From positions 7,025 through 71,024 of the forward strand of contig JAWVFH010000060.1 in assembly GCA_033856255.1 (NCBI GenBank): a DNA stretch of 64,000 nucleotides, in the 5' to 3' direction. The stretch's first letter is position 1; the number at the start of each line of letters is the position of its first letter. Shown piece by piece: positions 25,309 through 33,440 of the stretch. Source of the DNA: WHSW01 sp033856255 (GTDB taxonomy: Bacteria > Actinomycetota > Thermoleophilia > Solirubrobacterales > 70-9). The notes below the pieces were generated by a model that saw only the letters and a program-made list of their open reading frames with translations, searched no databases and was not told where the DNA came from. Both the position numbers and the translations under genes were made by a program.

Positions 25309-27093
25309 TCAGGAAGAGACCCGGGCCAGCTCGGCGATGGAGGTGACTCCGCCGCGAACCTTGGTCAGGCCGTCCTCGCGCAGGGTCAGCATTCCCTCTT
25401 CGCGCGCCACGTCGGTCAGCTCCGCCTCCGAGGCGCCGGCGACCGTCATGTCCTTGAGCCGCTCGGTCATCTCCATCACCGAGAAGACCCCGATCCTGCC
25501 CTTGTAGCCCGTGTGGTTGCAGCGCGGGCAGCCGACCGGCTCGTAGGCCTCGAGGTCGGTCCCCGCCCTGAACCCGGCTTCGATCAGGGCCGTCTGGCTG
25601 ATCAGCGCGCGGCGCTTGCAGTGCGTGCAGAGCTTGCGCGCCAGCCGCTGGGCGACGACGCACTCGAGCGCCGAGGCGGTCAGGAAGCTCTCGATCCCCA
25701 TCTTCGCCAGGCGGGAGATCGTCGCCGGCGCGTTGTTGGTGTGGAGCGTCGTCAGCACCATGTGGCCGGTGAGCGCCGACTCGATCGCGATCCGGGCCGT
25801 CTCGGCGTCGCGGATCTCGCCGACCATGATGATGTCGGGGTCGGCGCGCAGGACCGAGCGCAGGCCGGCGGCGAAGGTGAGCCCGGCCTTGCGGTTGACG
25901 TTGATCTGGTTCACGCCGTCGAGCCGGTACTCGACCGGGTCCTCGATCGTGATGATGTTGCGCTCGACCGCGTTCAGCTCGGCGAGGGCCGCGTACAGCG
26001 AGGTCGATTTGCCCGAGCCGGTCGGCCCGGTGACGAGGACGGCGCCGTGCGAGCGCCGGACGGCGGCCTCGAAGCGCTCGCGCCCGGTTCCGACCATCCC
26101 GAGGTCGTCGAGCGAGCGCAGCGCCTGCTCCTTGTCGAGGATGCGGATCGTCGCTCCCTCCCCGCGCGAGGTTGGCAGCGTGGTGATTCGCAGATCGACC
26201 TTGCGGCCGTCGACGTTGACGCTGACGCGCCCGTCCTGGGGAATCCGCTTCTCGGCGATGTCGAGCTCGCTCATGATCTTCACGCGCGAGATGACGCCCG
26301 AGACCATTCGCTTGGGGACCCGGGCGGCCTCGTAGAGAACGCCGTCGACGCGGAAGCGGACCCGCATCTCGTCCTCCCCCGGCTCGAAGTGGATGTCCGA
26401 CGCGCCCTCGGTCGCGGCCTGGCCGAGGATCGAGTAGACGAGCTTGATCACCGGCGCGTCGTCGGCCGACTCGTGCAGCTCCGCGACCTCGGTGAGCTCC
26501 GCTTCCTCGTTCTCGTCGACCGCCTGGGTGACCGCGCTCTCGAGCGAGTTGAGGCGCTTGATCAGCGCGTCGATGTCGTCGGCGGCGGCGACCGCCAGCC
26601 GGCACTTGAGGCCGGTGATCATCTGGATGTCGTCGATCGCGACCACGTTCGAGGGGTCGGCGACGGCGACCAGGAGGGTGCTCTTGTCGACGTAGCCGAC
26701 CGGGACCGCCTGGTAGCGGCGCGCGGAGGCGACCGAGAGCAGGTTCGCCGCTCCCATGTCGACGTGGTAGCCGTTCACGTCCAGGTGATCGAGCCCGTAG
26801 CGCTCGGCGATCGCGCGGGAGAGCTGATCGGAGTCGATCAGGCGCTTCTCGATCAACAGCTCGTCGGCGGACCGCCCGGCGACCCGAGCCTCCTCGATCA
26901 CTTCGTCGACCCGGGTACGGGTCGCGTAACCGAGCTCGACGACGACGTCGGTGAGGAACATCGCCGAGGTTCCGCGGCCCTGCGCCGGTGTCAGACCGGG
27001 CGTGCCTGAGGCCGCCGGCTTGTCGAGCGCCTCGGCCAGCGCCTCGCCGCCCCCTGAGGGGACCGGGCGAAGATGTGCGTGTCGGTCGTCCAC
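25309..27093 (-). CDS. pilB: Pilus extension ATPase PilB
   Basis: PilB/GspE-type ATPase of 594 residues. It has N-terminal N1/MshEN-like domains (about 45-180; such domains bind c-di-GMP in several PilB homologues) and a catalytic domain with Walker A VTGPTGSGKSTSLYAAL, DPDIIMVGEIRDAETARIAIE and GHMVLTTLHTNNAPATISRL. The zinc tetracysteine (CTHCKRR ... CPRCNHTGYKGR) near 475-520 separates PilB from PilT. It starts four bases after aroE, so its expression may depend on the aroE transcript rather than on the pilus promoters. Confidence 0.95.
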   Translation of the reverse strand: MDDRHAHLRPVPSGGGEALAEALDKPAASGTPGLTPAQGRGTSAMFLTDVVVELGYATRTRVDEVIEEARVAGRSADELLIEKRLIDSDQLSRAIAERYGLDHLDVNGYHVDMGAANLLSVASARRYQAVPVGYVDKSTLLVAVADPSNVVAIDDIQMITGLKCRLAVAAADDIDALIKRLNSLESAVTQAVDENEEAELTEVAELHESADDAPVIKLVYSILGQAATEGASDIHFEPGEDEMRVRFRVDGVLYEAARVPKRMVSGVISRVKIMSELDIAEKRIPQDGRVSVNVDGRKVDLRITTLPTSRGEGATIRILDKEQALRSLDDLGMVGTGRERFEAAVRRSHGAVLVTGPTGSGKSTSLYAALAELNAVERNIITIEDPVEYRLDGVNQINVNRKAGLTFAAGLRSVLRADPDIIMVGEIRDAETARIAIESALTGHMVLTTLHTNNAPATISRLAKMGIESFLTASALECVVAQRLARKLCTHCKRRALISQTALIEAGFRAGTDLEAYEPVGCPRCNHTGYKGRIGVFSVMEMTERLKDMTVAGASEAELTDVAREEGMLTLREDGLTKVRGGVTSIAELARVSS

Positions 27094-27097
27094 TGAG

Positions 27098-27922
27098 TCA
27101 CTCTCTGGCCGCCTGGCGCATGGTCTCGATCGGGGGGGTGAGCCCGGTCCAGATCCGCAGCGAGGCAGCTCCCTGGTGGACCAGGACCTCGAGCCCGTCG
27201 ATCACGCGTGCGCCCCGCTCCCGTGCCTGGGAGGCGAGCGCCGTCTCGTGCGAGCCGTAGACGAGGTCCACCACGATTTGTCTTGCCTCAATCGCATCGG
27301 CATCGAAGGGGAGCTGCTTTAGGTCGCCGGGCGCGGCTGGGCGGCTGTTTGCCTGCTCGAGCCCGAGCGTGGTCGCGTTCAGGATCAGCTCGTAATCGCC
27401 GGCCACCGGCGGCTTCGCGGTCGCCACGGCCTCCACCCGCAGCTCCGCCGCCACGGCCTCGGCCCGCGATCCGGTGCGATTCCAGACCGAGACCCCGGCC
27501 CCGGCCTCGCGCAGCGCCCAGATCGCGGCCCGTGCCGAGCCGCCGGCGCCGATCACGAGAGCGCGCCGGCCGGCGAGGGGCTCGCCGATCGCGGCCTCGA
27601 TCCCGGCGGCGTCGGTGTTCTCGGCCACGACCCGGCCCTCGCCCGGGAAGCTGAGCACGTTCGCGGCCCCGATCGCCCGGGCGGAGTCCGAGGCCTCGCC
27701 GGCCGCCTTCAGCGCCGCGAGCTTGTGCGGGACCGTGACGTTGACGCCGGCGTAGTCGTCTCCCGGGAGCGAGGCGACGAGCGCTGCGAAGCGGTCGGGC
27801 GCGACCTCGATCGCCTCATACGACCAGCGGTCGGCAAGCCCGAGCTCGGCGAGCGCCGCGTTCTGCATCGCCGGCGAGCGCGAGTGCGAGACCGGGTAGC
27901 CGAGCACGGCCAGGCGGGGCAT
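27098..27922 (-). CDS. aroE: Shikimate dehydrogenase
   Basis: This NADPH-dependent enzyme reduces 3-dehydroshikimate to shikimate. The 274-residue sequence has the substrate motif GYPVSHSRSPAMQNAAL, the catalytic Lys/Asp pair in NVTVPHKLAAL and AENTDAAGIEAAI, the nucleotide motif VIGAGGSARAAIWAL and the NRTGSR segment after it. Its last part, VDGLEVLVHQGAASLRIWTG in family terms, is seen as IDGLEVLVHQGAASLRIW. It is separated from the rest of the aro cluster by the whole pilus cluster, which is inserted between aroE and aroC. Confidence 0.95.
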   Translation of the reverse strand: MPRLAVLGYPVSHSRSPAMQNAALAELGLADRWSYEAIEVAPDRFAALVASLPGDDYAGVNVTVPHKLAALKAAGEASDSARAIGAANVLSFPGEGRVVAENTDAAGIEAAIGEPLAGRRALVIGAGGSARAAIWALREAGAGVSVWNRTGSRAEAVAAELRVEAVATAKPPVAGDYELILNATTLGLEQANSRPAAPGDLKQLPFDADAIEARQIVVDLVYGSHETALASQARERGARVIDGLEVLVHQGAASLRIWTGLTPPIETMRQAARE

Positions 27923-27925
27923 CGT

Positions 27926-29041
27926 TCAGCACTCGGTCGGCGAGCCGCCCTGCTCCTGCAGCGCCTGCTGGTAGGCGGCCTCGGCGCGCTGGAACTCGGC
28001 GTCGGTGACGACGAAGGTGTGCTCGTTGCAGGTCCCGGGCTTGATCACGAAGTAGAAGACGTCGGACTTCGCCGGATCCGCGGCCGCTTTCAGCGCGGCC
28101 AGGCCGGGGTTCGAGATCGGGGTCGGCGGCAGGCCGGTGTGGATGCGGGTGTTGTAGGGCTCGTCCTGGGCGAGCTCGGACTGAGTCAGCTGCTGGTCGT
28201 AGTTGTGCAGGTAGTACCGGATCGTCGAGTCCATCCCGAGCGGATTGTTGGCGGCGAGCCGGTTGTAGATCACCGCCGCCGCCAGCTTCTGCTCCTCCGG
28301 CACCGCGATCTCGCGCTGGATGATCGAGGCGATATTGACGACGTCGTAGGGCGTCAGGTTCTTCGACTTGGCGTAGCTCATGTCGACGCCCTTGAAGCGC
28401 TGCTCGAAGTCGGCCAGCTGACGGTCGACGAGGTCGTGGACCGTGGCCTTCTTGGGCAGGTCGTTCCAGGTGTCCGGGAACAGGAACCCCTCCAGGTTGG
28501 GCGCCGACTTGGCCTCGTACTTGGCGAGCTCGAAGCCGGACTTCTTCGGCGGCTTCTTCGTCGCCTTCAGGTAATCGCCCTTGAGGCCATCCTTCTTCGC
28601 CAGGTCGGCGATCTGCTGGCGATCGAGTCCCTCGGGAATCGTGATCTCGCTCGTCTGCGGCGCCTTCGGCGGCGGCGGCGCTGGGTCGTCGGAGGCGCCG
28701 AGCTTGTCGATCGCCTTGCTGACCCCGAAGACGAGCAGGCCGAGCACGGCGAGGAAGACGAGCGCGCCGACCGCCTGGCGAATGCGCAGATGCGAGGGGC
28801 CGTCGCCGCCCGGCGGGCGCGGTGCGAGGGGCGGCGGGTCAGGCGCCGGCGGCGCCACGGGAGGTGGCGGCGGCGCCTGCGGCTGGGCCGGAGCCGCGAC
28901 CGCCTCCGCCTCGCTGCTCTGGACCTTGCCGGCGAGCGACTCCTGCCGGCTGCGACGCCGCGCCTCGCGCTCGGCGCGACGGCGCTCGCGCTCGGCCGCC
29001 TCCTCGTCCTGGGCGAACGGGTCCTCCCACTCGCCGCTCAT
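27926..29041 (-). CDS. mltG: Endolytic murein transglycosylase MltG
   Basis: From the ATG at 29041 the protein has 371 residues: an Arg/Glu-rich cytoplasmic N-terminus (about 1-100), one membrane segment (about 101-122), a LysM-like portion (SEITIPEGLDRQQIADLAKKD), and the YceG catalytic domain with NIASIIQREIAVPEEQKLAAAVIYNRLA, which contains the catalytic Glu region. It cleaves nascent peptidoglycan strands and limits glycan chain length. The ATG overlaps the ruvX stop (ATGA); longer frames upstream are out of family. The order ruvX-mltG-aroE is conserved. Confidence 0.93.
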   Translation of the reverse strand: MSGEWEDPFAQDEEAAERERRRAEREARRRSRQESLAGKVQSSEAEAVAAPAQPQAPPPPPVAPPAPDPPPLAPRPPGGDGPSHLRIRQAVGALVFLAVLGLLVFGVSKAIDKLGASDDPAPPPPKAPQTSEITIPEGLDRQQIADLAKKDGLKGDYLKATKKPPKKSGFELAKYEAKSAPNLEGFLFPDTWNDLPKKATVHDLVDRQLADFEQRFKGVDMSYAKSKNLTPYDVVNIASIIQREIAVPEEQKLAAAVIYNRLAANNPLGMDSTIRYYLHNYDQQLTQSELAQDEPYNTRIHTGLPPTPISNPGLAALKAAADPAKSDVFYFVIKPGTCNEHTFVVTDAEFQRAEAAYQQALQEQGGSPTEC

Positions 29042-29430
29042 GCCTGTGCCTCGCGACTCGCCAGATACGACTCCAGCAGGTGCGCCGCGGCCAGCGAGTC
29101 GGGCGGCGCTCCGGCGCCCGCGCGGGCGGTCTCGGCCGCCATCCTCGTCGTCAGCCGCTCGTCGTAGGTCTCGACCGGGATCCCGCCGAGCTCGGCGGCG
29201 AGCGCCTCGGCGAACCCCCGCGCTGCGGCGGCCTGTTCGCGCTCGCTGCCGTCCAGCGACAGCGGCAGGCCGACGACGACCAGCTCGGCGCCCTCGGCGG
29301 CGGCTACCCGGGCGGCCTCCGCTGGGTCGGGCGGGCTGATCACGCCCAGCGGGCGCACGATCGTGCCGCTCGGGTCGCAGACCGCGGTCCCCGCACGCAC
29401 GTCGCCGTGGTCGATCGCCAGCACCCTCAT
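29038..29430 (-). CDS. ruvX: Pre-16S rRNA nuclease / RuvX (YqgF family)
   Basis: The protein of 130 residues has an RNase H-like fold. MRVLAIDHGDVRAGTAVCDP contains the first catalytic Asp, VVVGLPLSLDGSE the middle motif, and VETYDERLTTRMAA the later acidic site. Bacterial YqgF processes the 5' end of 16S rRNA; the older RuvX name reflects a proposed Holliday junction role. The gene lies 14 bases after alaS and overlaps mltG by four bases. Confidence 0.93.
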   Translation of the reverse strand: MRVLAIDHGDVRAGTAVCDPSGTIVRPLGVISPPDPAEAARVAAAEGAELVVVGLPLSLDGSEREQAAAARGFAEALAAELGGIPVETYDERLTTRMAAETARAGAGAPPDSLAAAHLLESYLASREAQA

Positions 29431-29444
29431 GCCAGAAAAGGAGC

Positions 29445-32105
29445 CTATGCGGCGAGCCCGCGGCGAATCGCTTCGCGCGCGACCTGCAGGGCCTGGTCGA
29501 GGCGCTCTGGGTCCTTCCCCCCAGCCTGGGCGACGTCATCGCGACCACCGCCGCCGCCACCGACAACGGCCGCGGCCTCCTTGATCACGTCGGCCGCGTT
29601 CAGTCCTCGCTCGACCGCGCTCTTCGTGAAGCTGGCGACCAGCGCGACCTTTCCGGGCTCGGCTCCGCCCAGCACGACCGCAGCGTCACCGAGACGAGCC
29701 TTGATCCTGTCGGCAAGGTCGAGCAGGTTCCGCTGATCGGCGCCGTGGCTCTCGCTGACGACCACGCGCACTCCCGCGATCTCTTCGCCGTCATCCCCGA
29801 GCTGGTCCGCCTCCGCTCCGGCCTGATCGCGTCGCGCGCTCTCCACGATGCCCTCGAGCTCCGCCAGCCGCCGGGCCGCGCGCTCGGCGGCGCCGAGCGC
29901 GTCGCGGGGCGAGCCCAGAAGCTCTCCGGCTCGCTCGAGCTCGTCGCTGCGCCGGCGGTAATGGTCGATCGCCGCCGGCCCGCTGAGCGCCTCGATCCTG
30001 CGCACGTTCGCGGCGCTCGAGCCCTCGGAGACGATCGCCACGATCCCGATCTCCGCGGTGTTCGCGACGTGGGTGCCACCGCAGAGCTCGCGCGAGACGT
30101 CGTCGACCTCGACCATCCGCACCCAGTCGCCGTACTTCTCGCCGAACAGCGCCATCGCACCGAGCGCCTCGGCCTCGGCACGCGCCATCTCCAGCGCCCG
30201 CACGCTGCGGCTCGCCTTCACCCACTCGTTGACACGATCCTCGATCGCCCGCACCTCGCCGGCGCCGAGCGGGGCCCCATGCGTGAAGTCGAAGCGCAGC
30301 TTGTCCGGGCGCACCGCCGAGCCGGCCTGGCGCACGTGGGTGCCGAGCAGCTCGCGCAGGGCCGCGTGCAGCAGGTGCGTCGCGGTGTGGTTACGCATCG
30401 TCGCGTGGCGCAGCTCGTGGTCGACGGTGGCGGTGACCCGCTCGCCCGGTTCGAGGCCTGTGGCCGACCCGGCCGCCCCCGGAGGCGAAGCCGAGGAGGC
30501 GGACGGCGTTAGTTTCAGGGCCTGGTCGTCGCCGACCCGGTAGACGTCCTCGACCCGGCCCTCTCCCCCGTTCCAGGCGATCACGCCCGAGTCGGCGACC
30601 TGGCCGCCGCCCTCGGCGTAGAACGGGCTCTCCTCGAGCTTGACCAGCAGGGCTCCGTTGTCGCCGAGCGGCTTCGCGGCGGCGACGCTGGTCTGCGCGG
30701 CAAGCTCCGAGTAGCCGACGAACTCCGTCTCCGGCGCCCCGGAGACGAACGAGATCACCGCCTCGTGGCGGTCGGGCGCCACGGCCGAGGCGCCGCTGCG
30801 GGCGCGGGTTCGTTGCTCCTCCATCAGCGCCTCGAAGCCGTCGTCGTCGACGGCCAGGCCCTCCTCGGCGAGCAGCTCCTTGGTCAGGTCGTAGGGAAAG
30901 CCGTAGGTGTCGTGGAGCTGGAAGGCGTCGGCGGCGTCGATCCAGGAGGTGTTGGCGCTCTTCGCCTGCTCGACCAGCTTCGCCAACAGCTCGGTGCCGC
31001 GGTCGAGGGTGCGGCCGAAGCTCTCCTCCTCGTCGCCGACCCAGCGCATCACCGAATCGCGCTCGGCCTCGACGTGGGGGTAGGCCTCGCCCATCAGCTC
31101 GATCACCTTCTCGGCGAAGCGGCCGAGATAGGGCGGCTCGAGCCCGAGCACCCGGCCCTGCTGGATTGCCCGCCGCATCACCCGCCGCAGCACGTAGCCG
31201 CGGTCTTCGTTCGACGGCACGACGCCGTCGGCGATCAGGTTGACCGAGCCGCGGCTGTGGTCGGCAATGATCCGCATCGCCCTGGTCACCTTCGGATCCG
31301 AGCCGTAGGGGGCGCCGGAGAGCTCCTCGGCGAGCGCGATCAGCGGCGCGAACCCGTCCGTGTCGAAGACCGAGTCGACGCCCTGCTGGATCACCGCCAT
31401 CCGCTCGAGCCCGAGTCCGGTGTCGATGTTTCGCTGCGGCAGCTCGTCGAGGCTGCCGTCCTCGCGCAGCTCATAGGTCATGAAGACGTGATTCCAGTAC
31501 TCGAGATAGCGGTCGGTGTCGTCGCCGGGGCGCAGGTCGTCGGAGCCGAACTCCGGCCCGCGGTCGATGTACATCTCCGAGCAGGGGCCGCAGGGCCCGG
31601 TCGCCCCCGCCTGCCAGAAGTTGTCGGAGGCCGGCAGCCGGACGATGCGCTCTTCCGGGACCCCGATCTGGCGCCAGATCTCGATCGACTCCTCGTCGGG
31701 GCCGAGGCCCAGCTGCTCGTCGCCGGCGAACACGGTCACCCAGAGCAGCTCCGGGTCGAAGCCGAAGCCGCCGGTCGAAAGCTCCCAGCCGAAATTCATC
31801 GACTCGGCCTTGAAGTAGTCGCCGATCGAGAAGTTGCCGAGCATCTCGAAGAAGGTCAGGTGGCGCTTGGTCGTGCCGACGACCTCGATGTCGACGGTGC
31901 GGAAGGTCCGCTGGGCGGACGTCAGGCACCGGCTCGGCGGCTGCTCGCGGCCCTCGAAGTAGGGCTTGAACTGCTGCATGCCCGCAACTGTGAGCAGCGT
32001 CGAGGTGTCTTCTTTGGCAGGGACCAGCGACGATGAGGGCACGCGCAGGTGCCCGCGCTGCTCGAAGAAGGAGAGGAATGTCTCGCGGATCTGATCGGAC
32101 CTCAT
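29445..32105 (-). CDS. alaS: Alanyl-tRNA synthetase
   Basis: This 886-residue class II synthetase is complete. It has a catalytic domain (about 1-250, with TFFEMLGNFSIGDYFK and GPCGPCSEMY), a tRNA-recognition domain, an editing domain with zinc-ligand motifs HTATHLLHAAL and CGGTHV (about residues 555-665), and a C-terminal DHHA1 domain with GGGGGGRDDVAQAGG. It is the first gene of the alaS-ruvX-mltG-aroE set. Its first nine codons overlap the start of a divergent plus-strand hydrolase gene, so the two promoters must lie inside each other's coding regions or face each other. Confidence 0.97.
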   Translation of the reverse strand: MRSDQIRETFLSFFEQRGHLRVPSSSLVPAKEDTSTLLTVAGMQQFKPYFEGREQPPSRCLTSAQRTFRTVDIEVVGTTKRHLTFFEMLGNFSIGDYFKAESMNFGWELSTGGFGFDPELLWVTVFAGDEQLGLGPDEESIEIWRQIGVPEERIVRLPASDNFWQAGATGPCGPCSEMYIDRGPEFGSDDLRPGDDTDRYLEYWNHVFMTYELREDGSLDELPQRNIDTGLGLERMAVIQQGVDSVFDTDGFAPLIALAEELSGAPYGSDPKVTRAMRIIADHSRGSVNLIADGVVPSNEDRGYVLRRVMRRAIQQGRVLGLEPPYLGRFAEKVIELMGEAYPHVEAERDSVMRWVGDEEESFGRTLDRGTELLAKLVEQAKSANTSWIDAADAFQLHDTYGFPYDLTKELLAEEGLAVDDDGFEALMEEQRTRARSGASAVAPDRHEAVISFVSGAPETEFVGYSELAAQTSVAAAKPLGDNGALLVKLEESPFYAEGGGQVADSGVIAWNGGEGRVEDVYRVGDDQALKLTPSASSASPPGAAGSATGLEPGERVTATVDHELRHATMRNHTATHLLHAALRELLGTHVRQAGSAVRPDKLRFDFTHGAPLGAGEVRAIEDRVNEWVKASRSVRALEMARAEAEALGAMALFGEKYGDWVRMVEVDDVSRELCGGTHVANTAEIGIVAIVSEGSSAANVRRIEALSGPAAIDHYRRRSDELERAGELLGSPRDALGAAERAARRLAELEGIVESARRDQAGAEADQLGDDGEEIAGVRVVVSESHGADQRNLLDLADRIKARLGDAAVVLGGAEPGKVALVASFTKSAVERGLNAADVIKEAAAVVGGGGGGRDDVAQAGGKDPERLDQALQVAREAIRRGLAA

Positions 32106-33385
32106 GCCGACGCCAGTCTAGGTGGGCGCTCCCCTGCTTGGCCCTGGTCGCGATCGCGCTCGGCGGAGGGCCCGCGAGCGCCTCGGCGGCCAGCCCCTGC
32201 GACGGCCAGCCGCACTACGACTGGATGGGCGACTCGGCCTCGACCGCGGTCTCGATCCCGTCGCTGACCCAGCCGAACGGGATCACGGCCTACGACGGCA
32301 CGATCCTGAAGCCGGCCGACGATGCGGCCTTCCCCGGCCCGCGCCCGGTCGTCCTCCTCCAGCACGGCCTCGGCGGCAACCAGTGCGCGCAGTTCTGGAG
32401 CGCCCGCGACTTCGCCGGGCATGGCTACGTGACGATGGTCTGGACGGCGCCCCAGGGAGCGAACCAGGTCGAGGCGTTCTTCAACGCCGTCGACGCGATG
32501 CGCTCGGCGATCGCCTTCGTCCGCACGCCCGCCAATCCGTACCTCGCGGGCAGCGACGGCTCGCGGATCGCCCTCGCCGGCCACTCGCTGGGCTCGATCG
32601 TGGCCAGTTACGTGCAGCAGGATCCCGATCCCGGCGTCCTCGCCGTGATCGCGCTCGACACCCTGCGCCGCTGGACCAACGGCGACCCGGGCGGCGCCGT
32701 GTTCGAGTGCGCCGCAAACCAGGCGCTCGAGATCACGCCGCGCGTGCCGGCGCTCGGCTTCGCCAAGGACGCACCCTGCGACGCGAAGCCCGACTACATG
32801 CCCGCCGACCTGAAGCTGCCCGGCTTCGATTGGTGGCGCGAGCACCAGATCCCGAGCGTCGAGCTGGTCATGGCCGGCTACAACCACCTCGACTTCGCCA
32901 CCCCCGGCAGCGAGCAGAAGCACCGCGACCTCGCCTACTTCAGCGAGGCATGGCTGGCGCGCTGGCTGCTCGGCGACCGCGCCGCCGAGGACGCCTTCTT
33001 CGCCCGTTCGGTCGGCGAGCGCCCGATCGAGGACCTGCTGAGCACGAAGTTCCTCTCCGGCGCGTACCTGGAGCCGCGGGTCGACAGCCGTGATTTCCGC
33101 GCCTTCCTCGCGGACTCCGTGGCTCCGAAAACGAAGAAGAAGGACGGGCCGGGCAACGAGGTGGGCAGGGATCGTGCGCGGCGCGGGATTCGGTTCCGAT
33201 TCGCGGCGGACGACCCTGACGCTGGGTTCGAGTGCCGCCTGGACGGCGGCAAGTGGAAGGGGTGTGAGTCGGGCCTGCGGGTGAAGGCCGGCACCGGCCC
33301 TCACCGCTTCCGCGTCCGCGCCACCGACCAGCGCGGCAACGTCGAGGACCAGCCGGCCATCTGGAAGTTCCGCGTCCCCGCCTAG
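32078..33385 (+). CDS. Exported alpha/beta hydrolase with C-terminal Ig-like domain
   Basis: The start ATG at 32078 follows GAAGGAGAGGA, a good ribosome binding site, and gives a 435-residue protein with an arginine-containing signal peptide (RRQSRWALPCLALVAIALGG). The alpha/beta-hydrolase core contains VVLLQHGLGGNQ (oxyanion region), the nucleophile elbow LAGHSLGSI, and a late NHLDFATPG histidine. This resembles the platelet-activating-factor acetylhydrolase or lipase-like group. The last 70 residues (FRFAADDPDAGFECRLDGG ... HRFRVRATDQRGN) are an Ig-like module common in Thermoleophilia secreted proteins. The substrate is unknown. Confidence 0.8.
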   Translation: MSRGSDRTSCRRQSRWALPCLALVAIALGGGPASASAASPCDGQPHYDWMGDSASTAVSIPSLTQPNGITAYDGTILKPADDAAFPGPRPVVLLQHGLGGNQCAQFWSARDFAGHGYVTMVWTAPQGANQVEAFFNAVDAMRSAIAFVRTPANPYLAGSDGSRIALAGHSLGSIVASYVQQDPDPGVLAVIALDTLRRWTNGDPGGAVFECAANQALEITPRVPALGFAKDAPCDAKPDYMPADLKLPGFDWWREHQIPSVELVMAGYNHLDFATPGSEQKHRDLAYFSEAWLARWLLGDRAAEDAFFARSVGERPIEDLLSTKFLSGAYLEPRVDSRDFRAFLADSVAPKTKKKDGPGNEVGRDRARRGIRFRFAADDPDAGFECRLDGGKWKGCESGLRVKAGTGPHRFRVRATDQRGNVEDQPAIWKFRVPA

Positions 33386-33386
33386 C

Positions 33387-33432
33387 CGAACGTCCCGGAC
33401 ACCCCCCTATAGCGACGGGTCCGGGACGTTCG
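33387..33432. terminator. Bidirectional hairpin terminator between hydrolase and mnmA
   Basis: Perfect 14-bp arms (cgaacgtcccggac at 33387-33400 and its complement at 33419-33432) enclose 18 bases. It lies exactly between the stops of two convergent genes, so it can serve both. There is no T-run on either side, similar to other hairpins in this genome. Confidence 0.75.
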
Positions 33433-33440
33433 CCGGAGGG

